Below, piece after piece: positions 26,901 to 40,745 of a DNA stretch of 64,000 nt (positions are counted from its first letter, which is position 1; every line of letters begins with the position of its first letter). A program made the position numbers and the translations under genes. Source of the DNA: Macropodus opercularis. Lineage: Eukaryota > Chordata > Actinopteri > Anabantiformes > Osphronemidae. Under the pieces are notes generated by a model. That model worked only from the letters and a program-made list of their open reading frames with translations, was not told the DNA's origin and did no database searches. Location: contig CM061098.1 in assembly GCA_030770545.1 (NCBI GenBank), positions 10,833,001 through 10,897,000 on the forward strand, read 5' to 3'.

Positions 26901-29160
26901 TAACTGCATGGGCAGTCATTGTGACTGTGTGGGCAGGTACGATGACTTCTCCGAGATGGCTAGCTGCTATATGAAGAGGAAAAAAGAGGGAGGGAGAGCG
27001 ATGGGGGCAGAGAAAGTGAAAGCTGGAGAGAAGCAGAGTTGAAAGATAGTCTTTCAAGGTATCTTCAAATAGATAAACTCAATCATGCCTCCGGCTCTAC
27101 AGAAGCAAGACAAAGGCTATTCAGCTGCTCTTTTGTGCAGCCCAGAACAATTTGGTCTCCTCTGGCACATTGGCAGCAGAGAAGCATTGACAAAATCTGT
27201 TTTCTTTGCTTTTCATTACTTTTCACTGACTGACGCCAGCTGCTGACTCGTCTAAAAACCAAGATATAACCACCGCAACCTTGTTGTCCTTAAATTATTA
27301 TACAGCCATGATCCGAGATCCAAGAAGATAAGAGTCGTTTTCACATAATTCAGAGCATCAACAGTTATTGTGTCAACACCACGGCCGTGCTGAATTCAAA
27401 GTTCCTGGGTGTGACAGCAATAAACCACAACTGCAACAATCTAAAGTAAAGTTTCACTAATTCAAATTGAAACAAGAAAACTGACAAAGAGAACAATTTG
27501 TATCACTGTCCATCACAGACCTGTTGCTGTTTCAACTTCAGTGCTGCTGTGATGCAGCTGATGAAAACCAGAAACTAGATAAGACTGTGAAATGTAAGAA
27601 AATTGTCTGGTTGCCACTCACACACAAATTCCAATGTGACACGGTTTAAAGTTGCTGAGAGGGTAACGTGTAATGTTTAATAAATGATGGCTGGTCCCAG
27701 ATGTGCAGGTATTTCCATTTGTAGAGCGGTAGAAGCAGATCTGCATTCTGAAAACATTTGCAAACCACTAAAAATCAGCAGACTGACTTATGAGGAAATG
27801 GCTTCTCTTCATGTCATAAGCACAGCATCATATGAAGACAATGTGATAGAGCAGTCATTTCAGAGATTTTGCCTTTATTTTTTTCCTCTAACTGTCACGT
27901 TGATTCCCATCAAAATCCCAAAGGACAGTTTAACTTTACTTCCCATTTTTCTGACAATCTTTGGAGACTTCGGCAGATATGTGGGTTTCTTGGCCAAAAT
28001 ATTATCCCAAATAGGGAACATTCGACAGCAAGCCCGGATACTTGTTGTCAGGGAAACGAAAATAATAACTCTGGCTATGTGTCTGGTGGCCTGGGTCTGG
28101 TTTCTGTGTTGTACTTTTTGGGAAACGTGCTACCAGGGGGCTGCGTCCGTCACGTCCACGAGCAGAGGTGTGAATCCTCTCCACCACTGAAAGAAACCAG
28201 ATGGGATCTCGTTTGCTTTTCCAAGAGATGGCAAGATGTTGAAGGACAGAGGGGAAGGTTACGTTTCACTTAATGGAAACCGTTATGTGGTAGCAGGCTG
28301 GTAAGAACAGAACGATATTTTCTAATAAAATAATGAGTATTGCTCATTTGTAGTCATGTGAAGTTTTAGATTAAATACTTTGGCAGACCGTGTTGTATTT
28401 ATACACCCAGACTTTTGTTTTCTTTGCTCTGCTTTGGTCCCTAATAAAGGTAAATATCTGGTTCAGCTGCTGCCTCCTCACTAGTTGCAGTGTGCAGCTG
28501 ACTTATCAGACTGTCTTGCTTAAATCACCTGCCCTCTGTGGCCGGAAACAACAATCGTGAGCAGCGAGACTGAACCAGAATATTCACGCTGTGAGCACTG
28601 AAACCATAAAGAAGCTTTAAAGAAAAAGCTCCATAGAACCGAGGGGAAAGTTGAATAATTAGCCTGTTCAGTTCATGACTGCATGAAGTCCTTCTCACCT
28701 TACTTTTGCTAATTGAATCGAATCTGTATACACAGCATTAACCAGTGCAGCTTCAAATAGGAATTGCTTTAAAGAAAAATCCTTCAGTCAAAATAAAATG
28801 CATGTTATGTTACACACTTGTTCCGTTTAATACGTTTCTTGCCATTTCACTTGGGAACATTAAAAGGTCACTGATTTGCTGCTAGAGGCGTATTATTAAC
28901 CTTGCGCAGAGATTTGTTCTCTGTCATAATTGCAGGTACATGCCTAGAGGCTATTTTTACAGGCATTACTCCAAACATGCTGAAATACAACTTCCTCTGA
29001 GTGATGGGTACAAAATGTGCAAGTGTCAAGCCTTTTGTGATACAGCATGAAGCAATGCATCCTGCTATTCTCAGGCTTGAATGTATGAGGAGTGACAAAC
29101 ATGGAGGAGATAATCTGGTTCTCCATCTTTTTATCTTGGCTTCTTGAGTCTATTTATGGT

Positions 29161-29177
29161 CCCCCCCCCCACCCCCC
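29161..29177. repeat. Poly-C tract (C10-A-C6)
   Basis: Homopolymeric C run broken by one A. It has the potential to form an i-motif or, on the other strand, a G-quadruplex. No gene is nearby. Confidence 0.8.
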
Positions 29178-31879
29178 AATCATATTACTGATCCAAAAAA
29201 CAGTTATACAACAAAAAGTATTTTCTGGGTCTCAGCTTATTACACAACGTTTTCCATTTATGGTGTGGGAGCGACTACACGACCAGGCAGCAGGAGCCCA
29301 CTCTTCCAGGTGGGCTGCTATAGATTCGATGTGTGTGTGGGCTTCACTGCCAGCTGGCATCTATCTGCCTATTGATGTGATGAAAACATCAACGCCTCTA
29401 TAACCGGAGTTTGCCTTAAACTGAGACACGTCACATTGTGTAAACTGCTCATTTGCCTCCAGGCAACAGATTTGTTGTTGGAGCCACTGTCGGCTGGGTT
29501 AAAAGGTGAGCGTATCCAACCCTCCTGTGAGTTTGTCCCACCGATGGAAAATAAACAGGCACGTTTAATCAAACAACGCTCCAGAGAAGTGGTGACGCCT
29601 CCTGTTTGGGTATTTGCCTCCTGTACTTAACACCTTTACTTCACTACACAGTGTACTTTTACTTCCATACATTAGTCTGACAGATGCAGTCCCTCGAATT
29701 TAAGAGCAGCTTAAGATGAGCTCAGTAACACATTCTTGAATTATTCTAATGCTCCTGTGTTTTTGGCTCATGGGGCCTTACAAAAAGCACATGTTTAGCT
29801 GGGGCCCCTTATCACATTTCAGATGCCTCTGAGTTGTTAGCATTTCCACCAACGGATGACTTCGCCTCCACACTTCTCATATGGTTTCATTTAAAATACT
29901 GTAACTGCAACATTTCACATAAAGCAGCCTTGTGATACAGTTACAGGATTTAAATGCTGCTGACTGATGAGCCGGCACGTTACTACCACAAGACATTATT
30001 ATGCGGCGTCCTGCTGGACTCTTAAAAGCAGGGTTTTTACTTGCGACAGGCTTCCACCTCAGTTAAGGAACGATACTGATTTCGCTTAGTTTCCAAGCCT
30101 GTTGGAAAGCACTGTCAAAACACTTCTTCACTCATTATCACAGCTGACTCTAAATCTGTCCTGTGTGTTCGGTGGGATGATTAAAGGATTTGTTTCTCTT
30201 GTTCGACCGAATAACGCTGAACATATGGAGTCAGGCTCGACGTCGCCATGAATACACTAGTTTGAGACAAGGCCTTGAATAGGAGAAAAGGTCAAAGGGA
30301 GACTCTCGCCTCTTAATGCTTCACAGCAGGAAAAACATTTCACTCATATGACTGAACCCAAACCGTTTAACACAGAGGATCCGGACCTTAGGCAGAAATC
30401 AAATGAGCCATTTATGTCAGACTGAAACCTAACCAACTTAGTTTGACAGGTAATCAATGAAATATAACCTCCATTACAGCCTATATCTACAGTCAAGAGC
30501 AAAAATCCTTTCCTAATAATTTTATATGGAGTAAAGCGATAAAAGATTCCAGAACACAACTGCTTCAAAAACCAGGCTATAATTTGTATCATGTATAGAA
30601 TTTGCACTGCGAAAACAAACATGGTTCATTCAAGGCCAACAAGGATGATGATGCCTCTGTTCTAGCTGATTTTCCACCAAAGACAAAGGTTCTCACACAC
30701 AGGTATGGCAGCCTGCTGAGCAGCCAAAGCTTCTGTTCGAAAGTTCAGTGGATTCAATCAGTGAAATGCGTTTTATTCCAGCAATAAAGTCTAGGAGATA
30801 TGAATGGATATAATTCTAGGCAATTCATCTTTTAAGAAAGATGTTCGTAATGGCCCAGTGCTCTGGTGCCTGTTGAAGGATTGAGCGATAGCGTGCCTGA
30901 TGCTCGCTGAAGGAATGCTGCCCCACACCGCACGAATGTAAGCATCTCTTGATTTACAGCCCATCCGAGTCCCGAGTTCCTGAACAAATCCTGCATTTAT
31001 TCATTCTGCTTGGTTGAATCATTCATGTCGCTCAGACGTTTGAAGTCGACCTTCAAAAGGTCTTTGGTAACTCAGAGACAGTGATGAGACTAACAATGCT
31101 CCAGTCCATCTGCTTGATAGAAAACTGAAGGGCTCAGGTTTTGGTAGGAGCTCACTCTGCATAATTAGAATGAACTAACGCAACATGAATTCATCGCATC
31201 CATGTACATGAGGATCATTTTGACAATGTCAGTGGAAAAGTAGCCCCACGGTAAAAAGAAACTGGTGCTTCTAATGACAGCGAATGGCTGAGAGAACGTA
31301 AGGGAGGGGTACGAATCTCAAAGTGAAGGTTTTCATCACCTAAAAAACAACAACTAGAATGTTCATGACCACAAAATCCATTCAAACACTAACATCATCC
31401 TTTGTCTAACAGCCGGGTTTAAACAATAAAGTTTTAAATAGGAAACATAATATCTTGGTGCAATCTATATGTTTAAATCAAATAATAATGAATCCGAAAA
31501 CGGGCAATATGATATGAATGTGAATTCATCTTCAAGGCGCTAAGGCTCATTTATAAAAAGATGGTTGTTATTATTTACTCGCATCCGTTTTATTAGTCAA
31601 AACGTAATTAAGAGAAAGAGACTGTGCTTGTTTGAATTCGATCCATTAAATCAGTCGCTCCCCACTTGCTTATATCCAAAATGAGGTTACCTGCGATTAT
31701 ATGAACAATATCACCTTTACAACCCAGCTTTTGCCACAAAGGTCTTTAACGACCGTCTCATTAAGCTCCCTCCCACAGTGACACACAGCGAAGTCAGACT
31801 CCTCCCGAAAACAATCTGCACCGTTTTTACTCCGTCCCTCAAAGTTGCGTAAAATTACGCGAAAATGTTTTATGCGGGT

Positions 31880-33120
31880 TCTGTGGAGACACAGATGTTC
31901 GCGTAATGGTGCGTCATGTGGGCTTCGTGAGCTCTTGTTCAGGTTTGTCTGGTCACTTCATGGCAAAGCTGCGTGCGGTGGAGAGGAGGCAGGGGATGAC
32001 AGCTGCCCCGCTCACTTCTCCGCTGAGCCCTCAGGAGAGTGGAGGCAGAAGCACCGGATGGGGACTGGACGGCCACACAGCGAGCGGCTTGTCTGCAGCA
32101 AATCCACGCGGCGAGCGCAGTTAGAACATGCTCATGACCACTTGGGCTGACGTGGGTCTGGTACAGCTCTATTGTGAGTTACAGTCGCAAGTGCTATGGA
32201 GGACCTCCTGAGTCAAAATGAGTCTGATCACTGACGATCTGACCAACTTGTGGAAAAATGGTTCCGCGGAACTCGACGGGACTCCGAGCCCAGTCTCCCG
32301 GGTCAACTTCACCAACAGCTCCAGGGGAAACCACACGGGGTCCGGCGAGGTGGCCCTCACCAGAGCTATTCCGCTCGGGTTGGTGCTGGGGGCTTTCATC
32401 GTGTTTGCCATCGCCGGCAACATCCTCGTCATCCTCTCGGTTGTGTGCAACAGGCACCTGCGGACCCCGACCAACTATTTCATCATTAACTTGGCCATCG
32501 CCGACCTGCTGCTGGGCACCACTGTGCTGCCGGTGTCCGCCACCCTGGAGATCCTGAACTACTGGGTGTTCGGCAGGATCTTCTGTGACATTTGGGCGGC
32601 GGTGGACGTGCTGTGCTGCACTGCATCCATCATGAGCCTGTGCGTAATATCCATCGACCGCTACATTGGAGTGAGCCACCCGCTGCAGTACCCGGGTATC
32701 GTGACCGAGAAGAGGGCTCTGCTGGCCATGCTCGGGGTGTGGGTGCTCTCTGTGGTCATCTCCATCGGGCCGCTGCTCGGCTGGAAGCAGCCGCCGTCGC
32801 CGGACGACACGGTGTGTCCCATCACAGAGGAGCCATTTTACGCGCTCTTCTCCTCTCTCGGCTCCTTCTACATCCCGCTCGTCGTCATTCTAGCCATGTA
32901 CTGCCGCGTGTACATCGTCGCAAAGCGGACCACCAAGAACCTGGAAGCAGGCGTGATGCGGGAAAGGATGGACTCCAGCGAGCTGACCCTCAGGATCCAC
33001 AAGGGATCCCAGGTGCACGACGAGCCCGGCGGTTCTGGCACCGGCAAGGGCCGCGCGCACCAAGCGAGAAGTTCCCTGACGGTGAAACTCCTGAAGTTTT
33101 CCCGGGAGAAGAAAGCAGCT
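31880..33120. promoter_or_regulatory. CpG-rich region over the adra1b first exon
   Basis: Base composition changes sharply from AT-rich flank to GC- and CpG-rich sequence from about 31.9 kb through the first coding exon. This is usual for a vertebrate promoter/first-exon CpG island. The transcription start is not defined; no clear TATA box was seen at a fixed position. Confidence 0.55.
32196..32234 (+). CDS. Upstream ORF overlapping the adra1b start codon
   Basis: An ATG 22 nt before the adra1b start opens a 12-codon frame (MEDLLSQNESDH) that ends at a TGA inside the receptor coding region, in a different frame. Because it overlaps the main start, ribosomes that translate it could not simply reinitiate at the receptor ATG downstream of its stop. 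Such an ORF would be expected to lower receptor translation, if the transcript includes it. Confidence 0.4.
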   Translation: MEDLLSQNESDH

Positions 33121-36100
33121 AAAACTCTGGGAGTTGTGGTCGGCATGTTTACACTGTGTTGGCTGCCCTTCTTCCTGGCCTTACCCATAGGTAGGTTCAA
33201 GAAGTCAGCTCAAAGTGTGTGACAATAAGGAAAATGATAAGAAACTATTTGACAGATCACAACCCTCCCCGATTTCAAAAACTCCATGTTTAATTAGTTA
33301 ATGAGAGTTGAGATACATCTCTGGAGGAAGGGGAAGAGGCAGTTAAAGGCTGCTGCAGGCCTTTGAATTATACCTTGTTGGCAGTGGGGAAGTCTCTCGG
33401 GCAGCACTGGCTGCTTTGAAATGTCACCAAAGCCCTTAGTGGGTTTTGATATACTGCAGGAATAAAAATGTATATATGCCATTACCCTTTTACATTACTG
33501 AAGCTTTCAGTCTAAGCGTGGTGCTGCAAGGCTTGAGCCACTTTATGCATTTGATTCACCGCTTACAGGAAGTTACTGTATGTGACAAAACATTTTTCAT
33601 TAGGACAAACTGATTTTCCAGTTGTGCACCATTTACTTTATCAACCAAAGCAGCAGTGACTCTTTAATCTCTAAATTCAGGCATAAAAACATATTTTTAG
33701 CAGTTTGTGGAAGAAATTATTTACAAGTGTGTCCAAACACTATTAGTATTATCCCGGGGTGACAGTTCGTTTTAATGCAACAAACAGAGTCCTTGTCTGA
33801 GCCACGTGAAGAGAAGACGGCCTTCCTCTGCTGTAGCCTGCGGTTAATTCAGAGGCCTGTGATGCTGGGACTCGCCGATGCCATTGAGGCTAGAGAGTGT
33901 TCAGCTGTGTCAGTCGGGCACTGACACAGATGTTTACAAAATTGCAGGGGGAAATCAAACAATATAAATTGTGTGTTGAGATTCTCATGCTGTGGGGCTG
34001 GGCTGTGCTGAAGAGGTCGTTTTGTGTATGGTGAATTCCAGCGAGACTCCAGTATTCAACAAATATAATTTTATGCAAGGACCACATCACTAAGGACCCT
34101 TATGGATCTGAAAGGCTTCAGAGAGCAGAGTTTATGCAACACTAATCAACAAACTGCCAAGAAAGTCCCTGAGGAAACATTTCTGACTAAAAGCACTCAA
34201 CCTTTGTCATGATTTTAACTGCATTAGACGAAGGAAAACAATACAAACAAGGCCAAATGTGTTCTGGGGGGAATTCCACATAATGCATCCTCTATATATA
34301 GGTTACTCCCCCCCACCCCACACACACACACAGTTTCTCCAGCATCAGAGCCTCCCCCTCGGTTTAAGGTGCGCTGGCTCCCTGATGAGATTTGTACCCG
34401 ACCTTTAATACTCCACGTCTGATAGGGCAGCACTCTCCTCCTGTTGCTCTCCGAGTATTCATTAGCCTCCACCCACTGAGTGGGATTTCCTGTCTCACAC
34501 TTGTTATTACCCTGGTCCTTCCTCTGCATTCAGTCACTGATATGTAACATATGCTAGGTTCCTGGTTGGCGGTGTGCTGGCTGGCGCTTGCGTTTTGTTT
34601 GTGTGCAGATGCCTGATAAAATATACATTTGTGTTTATGCGCACGTCTTGTGTAAAGTCATCAATCAAAGTCATCTGATCGTAGTAAATCTTAGGCAAAT
34701 ACGACCACAGTCAAACAACGTGAAACATTTTTAAGAGTCTATTTGACTTTGCTCCAGAGCAGCAAACTGATGAAACACTTTTACAGACCTGATGCGATGA
34801 TCAGTTACTTAGGGCCAGTTGTTCTCTTTGAGGTTGTTTTTGTCTAATATTAAGACTCGATTTGAATATTTTTAAGCTTTTATACAAAAAAAAAACATGA
34901 AACAGGGGAAGCTACGTTTTGAACATGGCTATGTTATTTCAGTCAGGATGAGGATTGTCGCTGTTGTGTGTTTTGGTTTGATGTCATCCCCTAAACAGCC
35001 CAGTAGCAAACCTTGAGGGGTGAACATAGTGAGTGTGTAATGTTCACTCCTCTCCTAGAAACCATATTATAAAGAAGGGGGATTCATGGCTGTGTGTAAC
35101 CACGCTGTCCCCTGGCGCCTGAAAAGACTGCTGCTAACCAGCTTGGAGCAAGGTGAGATGTAGAGACGTCAGCATTATTACAAACTGCCAACTTCACGCT
35201 TCTGTCAGCAAGGTAACATATCTACACGCGATCATATGACATGCGTGTTTCCTCAGAACATGAGGCTAGAGATGGAATAAATCATTCAGTTATTGTTGAA
35301 TTACAGCTGAGAGGAAAGGTTGACAAATGTACAGAAACTGTAATAAAAGTGTAAATGTTCATACTAATGCAAGTTTTGTTCTAGTTGTATCTTTCTACTC
35401 TGCTAAATATTGTTCTTGATCTAATTCACTTGATTTCAAAAGCAATAATCTCATGAGCACTTTTAGATGAAATTGTTGCACTGAAGTATGCATCAGTCAA
35501 AACATGAAAATATGTTAGTGGTCATAACAACAACTAATTAGAAAAACATTTTATTACAGCCTTGAAGCCAATTATTGTTTCAAACTAAATATATTTATAG
35601 ATAACCTTTTTGGCTCATCACTCAAAGGAAAACTAACAAACAAATGTAGCCTATACATATTACAAAACACTGTCGCAACATGGAAAAATGTTTTCAATTA
35701 AAGCTTTGTTAGGATAAGTTTAATGTAAACATAACAGGAGATTTAGGGGAGCTCACTTTTTCCCCTTTCTAACTTTCTAACAGCCAAAGAGAAATCGTTT
35801 AGCTCTCACGGGGACATGTGTGAGTTCAACGCACACACTTTCCCACAGCTCTCTAACACCCAGACACTACTGTCCTGTGAAGGGTTCGCGTTTAGCAACC
35901 GGTAGCGAGTCCAAATGTGAGACGAACTAACACTTGGAGGTGTTAGCAATCGTTTCCGTGTTTTCTGGAAGAGATACGCGTCTGTGTGCATCTCAGCCAC
36001 TTGTTACATTACGCTGGCCAAGCATGTGCCCTGGGGGTAATTGAAATGATTTTTGAAGAGGAGAAATAATGAGAGTGCTAAATGTCAACGCGCTGGAGGA

Positions 36101-39100
36101 GAACAGAAGTGGCAGAGCTGAACTGGTAGGGCCACAGGGCAGCGGGGGTGAATCCGAGGGCCCCTGGGATGTCAGCTCAATTTACCAAAAATAGCATCAT
36201 GCTATGGTTTCATTGAAAGCAATCTGCAAGCGCAATAATACTTCTGTCTTTTTGGATTAAGACATATTAATCGTATTTATAGGTGTGTTATGAAACAGGA
36301 TGTGTGAGGTTGTGGAGAGCAGATTGTGCGTTCACGTGTGTGGGAGGGTATTTTGGTGCGCGGTGCCGCACATGGCACAGAATAGGTAACGCTTCTCCCA
36401 ATTAGAGAGAATAACAGGATGCCTGGTTTTGTTAAGATGTTCCTGTGTTCCATAGTGAAATATTTGTGCGCGTCTTCAGGAAGGAGGTGCAACATTTCAC
36501 TAAGCAGAAGGGGAGAGACCACCATCAACAACCTTAACCTAGTTATCTATATACCATTGTCTTACAGACGCGGCCCTTGTGTCCGCTGCCTACTGCGCCT
36601 TTTAACATAAACATTCTTGAAGGGACAAAAATGGACCCTGTTCACACAGAACTTAAAATCACAAACATACAACCATATCTGGCCTCAGGAAACGCTGATT
36701 TGTTTCTGTGTTTCCTACACTTTTATTTTGTGCTTGTGCGGAAAGGAGGCGCAGGCACATGTTGGCAACATCCCACCTTTTCCTTTCTTCGTGGGTCTCT
36801 AGACAGGGGCCTCACCACATAGCTGGGCTTCAGCTTGCAGTTCTACATCTGAGATGTCTATGAAGCAAGTGTAACTTCACACGAGATACTGTGTGATTAC
36901 ATTCACATTATTTCAGGTGTGACAGTCAACAAGAAAAACCAAACGGAGGAAAACATGGGCAACAGTTTAAGCACATTTTGCAAATAAAAATTCAAACAAT
37001 CTTCACAAAATATTACATTGAAATCAAAATAATTACTTGAAGGAAAATGACTAATATATAGATATCAATATCACGAGACACAGACAGACAAATAGTGATG
37101 GGTCACGATAAAAAGAGAGAGAAATGCAAGTTGGACCAAGTTCTATTTCCACCCGACTCTGTATCCCAGTCACAGACATCATTCACGCAGTTATGTAATC
37201 ACATTTAAGTGGCTGTCCAGATGCGAAAATAGCATGTGAAAATACCAGCCACTGAGCAGAGAGCCATTCATCTACAATACAAGAGGCCAAGACACATTCA
37301 GACAGCGTTCTCTAGTTTCCTCTCACAGTCTGGCCACCGGAGCGAGCACACTCACACATGGCTGGTGCTGCTGTGATTGATCAGCTCCGGACCGAAGCTC
37401 GGTGCGTGTGTGCGCTTTCTCTGGGTCACAGATGGGTTCGCGTTTCATGACGGTCGGGTATTTGCATGTCACTTAACAGAGCAGCATTGATGTAGACTGA
37501 GCAGGCAAGGCTGCAGGCTCATCAGGTGGAGTAAGGCCCAACACACGCGACACTCAACGCACCCAACACAAGCCTCCATCAGCGGAGCCCATAACCTGTC
37601 ACACAAGCCGCCCAGCAACAGGCGTGTTAGCAGCCTGGCAGGCTGTCCAGCAAGCCACCAAACATGAAAACTGACCAACTACACCGGCTTCGCGTTAGGG
37701 ACTAGCATCGCTCCATCTCTATCTGATAAATCAAGTCATGTCAGGTTGTTGTCAGCAAGCACTAGTCCAAACCCCGCGTTAGATAGCATCCTGTGCTCAC
37801 CTGTCTCTGACGACGGCTTCACCGCTAATCCACAGACAGTCACTGGAGCTGGCAACGGCAGCCATGTTTGACTTCCTGCTTCAGGCTTTAACCTTTGACA
37901 CTTAACTCAGTGACAGAAAACCAAACCCTAACGCAGCCTCCACCTGGCCATAGCTTTCTAATCATCCTGTTTCCAACTATTTATTGGCATCATATTTTTT
38001 TTTTGTTATTGTTAATTGCAGCCAACATTGCGTTTCACCCCTAGGATGCCTAATGTACCTTGTTCTGCTTGAAATGATCATTAAATCTGCTGATCTGATA
38101 TTCGTGGCTCTTTGTTTGCTCGTCATATTCCAGCAGATGGAATTTCACACATCAAAGCCCCAGATTACAGTTCATCTTCCTTCGCTCCAGGAATTTGATA
38201 TTATTTTAGGGTTTGGTATAAAGAAACACATTTAGTCAGATCTGCCTACACAAACACACACAGTCTCTTCTTGTTTTACATTAACCTCACGCTTGATGTG
38301 CTGATTAACTCTCCGCGTTCATCTCCAGGTTTCCTTTCACCTCATTAGCCTCTGAGATATTGAAGCTTGGCCACAAACACACGGGTGGATTCTCTCTATT
38401 CAACACGGGTCTCTGTCATTAGCATACATGACAAACATGCTTCAGAATCTGCTAGTACTTGTGATCTATTAACATTTCCACCTGCTAACACACACACACA
38501 CCTACACACACCAGCAGCACTACTTGCATCTACAGGTGCAAATGACTGGTGCTTGTAGTGGAGCCGCTCAGAACAGGCTGCGGGTTCTTTTTATGTGACA
38601 TGTAAACCATTTTGTCAGCCCAACATCTCGCTCTGTGTATTTATCTGAACAGCAGTTCGGGGTCGAACCACTCTCACTATGTTCTTATAAAAGTGGTTGA
38701 TATAAACAGTGACAAAATAGCTACACTTTTTTTAGATGAGGCACTTTGTCTGTTTACGAAGGTCCTTCTTTCAGGGTAAACGCTACGTGGAACTCACTGT
38801 CCCCTGTGATGCTTCGTTGCTTTACGTCCTGCCTTCGAGCGATGCGACAACCAATGCTTCCCCCTGCTGAGTAGAGCATGAACTGCAGTCACAACGAAAT
38901 CCAAAGGCAAGACAGGAGGCACTGACCTGCTTCTGCCCCAGTTACAGCGACAGGCAGAATGATTCACTTACGGAAAATACAGACTGGAATCATGTTGTGT
39001 TTGTTTTCTACTTCTTATTTGCGGCACTTGACAACTAACAGATCAATGCAGGACATTAGGACATTTCTGATGTGACAAGAGGTTTCATTTCAAATTTTAA

Positions 39101-39712
39101 TACATCAAAATAATATGTCCTTCTGTGTCTCTGTCGTGTTCCCCAGGGTCTTTTAATGTGAAACTGCGCCCACCTGACCTCCTCTTCAAAGTGATTTTCT
39201 GGCTGGGTTACTTCAACAGCTGCCTAAACCCCATCATCTACCCCTGCTACAACCGTGAGTTCAAGCTGGCCTTCATCCGCATCCTTAGATGCCAGTGTCA
39301 CCAGAGGAAGCGTCCTGGCTGGAGGGCATATAATTATCGCTCCTCCAACTTCAGCTCCTCTGGAAACTCACGCAAGGGCTCTGCAGATCACAACTCAATT
39401 TGCTTGAACGGCAGCCAACGTACTCTGCCATCCTCAGCCAGTCCGAGTCCCAGCTACCTGAGCAAAGGTCTGCCGCCTTGCCCCGAGGGGGAAACAATAT
39501 ACTTCTGGGGGGCCACCACCCCGACTCCGTCCACGCCCAACCTGCTGCCTGGCAGCACCACAGACTTCCAGCAGGGAGCTGTGAAAGGGGAGGTAGGGGG
39601 ACAGAAAACAGCTGAAGAGACTGCTGCTGGTGTTTTCTCTTTCTCCTTTGGTAAGAACAGAGACAGGGGAGGGGTCAACAAAGACGACTCTGGGCCTGAG
39701 GGCAAGGTGTGA
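32218..39712 (+). CDS. adra1b: Alpha-1B adrenergic receptor
   Basis: Seven-transmembrane receptor for adrenaline and noradrenaline, coupling through Gq to phospholipase C. Exon 1 is 32218-33190 and exon 2 is 39147-39712; phase 1, 512 residues. The single intron falls at the end of TM6, the position shared by alpha-1 receptors. N-glycosylation sequons are at N14, N30, N33 and N38. The amine-binding Asp is D130 (TM3) and serines 212, 213 and 216 lie in TM5. DRY is at 147-149, CWLPF at 314-318 and NPIIY at 352-356. C123 and C200 should form the extracellular disulfide. C373 and C375 are candidate palmitoylation sites. The tail block SGNSRKGSADHNS...GSQRTLPSSASPSPSYL matches the 1B subtype rather than 1A or 1D. 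An upstream in-frame stop lies 9 nt before the ATG, and -3 is A, supporting the start. In fish this may be one of two duplicates. Confidence 0.95.
33191..39146 (+). other. adra1b intron
   Basis: A 5,956-bp GT-AG intron (donor GTAGGT, acceptor TTCCCCAG). It holds CA-rich simple repeats (34308-34332 and 38488-38512) and short meaningless open frames. No nested gene was recognised. Confidence 0.75.
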
Positions 39713-40148
39713 CTGAAATTAAACATTTAGTCGTTACAAGTCATCTGCAGAATGGGGTTGTTGGATTTCACGGGTTTGCTGCATTCACTGTACATGGTCC
39801 CATGATCACTCGTCAGTCAGTGGATTGTCGTTAGTTGTCAGTGTCTGGATTACGACTTTGCTGCTGTATTACAGGTATTTGTCCTATGTTGCTGTGTATG
39901 TGGTTGACAGGATGATTTATTTCAACGGATGGTGAACAGTTGAAGACTTCTCTGGGACAAGAAACTCACCAATGCATGCATTTTAATTCAACTGAAACAC
40001 AATGTAAGGAAAAGAACTGTACCCATCACAGTCATTCGGTAAAAGGCCCCATGCCCTGTAAAAAGACTGCAAACATGTAAAATGTGTAACGAGACAAAAG
40101 ATCACCTTTCTGTTTCAGTCACTCGATGTCTTCATGGTATGTTGTGGA

Positions 40149-40154
40149 AATAAA
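40149..40154 (+). terminator. adra1b: adra1b polyadenylation signal
   Basis: AATAAA lies 437 nt after the receptor stop codon and about 590 bp before the next gene's ATG. Placement is reasonable for the end of the adra1b 3' UTR. Confidence 0.55.
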
Positions 40155-40745
40155 GTATAACCTGGTTTATCTGCTGTGCGCACAATCATCATATATCGTG
40201 TAGTTTGTGTTTGATGTTCAAAAATATCTGAAAATCAATATTGACACGTGATTGATACATGAATAAACTTAGATCATTGCTCAAAAGTAGCCTGGCTACT
40301 ACTTTGACTGTCTAAAAGAAAGAACACGCTACTGTAGTTTATTTGTCCTGAGAGAGGAGAAGAGTATCAGGTATCAGGTACGATTTCCAGGAACATTTTC
40401 AGAGTAAAGATTTTCAGATTGCTGCTGAATCCAAAGATGTCAGTCGATATATGGCGCATACGTACTTCTACACTTACCTCATCACACACTCACTTCTGGC
40501 AAATGCCAGTTAATGATTGACTCTTAAAGGCTTTGTTGTGAGAATAAATCAATATTGAACATACGCACACACACAGATGAACAGACAAATACAAAAGAGT
40601 CTGGTACACACGGGGCGGCTTCATATGCTGAGGGAGCTGATTTAGATTAGCCAGTGGGACATGACAGCACTCAGGGAAAAGGCATCCACTTGATGGAGAG
40701 TATGGACTAACTCTGAGTGGCTGATGGTTTGGGTTTTGCCGCGTC

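Larger units (their letters stand above)
7797..32195. other. Gene-poor interval between the TIM cluster and adra1b
   Basis: About 24 kb in which I find no convincing multi-exon gene. Open frames are short and lack family motifs. It contains simple repeats, a perfect hairpin at 17322-17370 and one exon-like block at 23801-23919. Regulatory elements for adra1b may lie here, since this is its upstream flank, but none can be named from one sequence alone. Confidence 0.55.

Noticed and set aside
27684..28190. 168-aa plus-strand open frame
   Set aside because: Long for this AT-rich DNA, but it has no recognisable domain and no signal peptide, and I found no linked exons. A second overlapping frame (27869-28273) is equally open, which suggests chance.
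32592..33122. 176-aa frame inside adra1b exon 1
   Set aside because: Out-of-frame shadow of the receptor coding sequence, arising from its high GC content.
32218..39712. Assignment of the receptor to alpha-1A or alpha-1D
   Set aside because: The C-terminal block around GSQRTLPSSASPSPSYL and synteny with fabp6-ccnjl-c1qtnf2 both fit alpha-1B.
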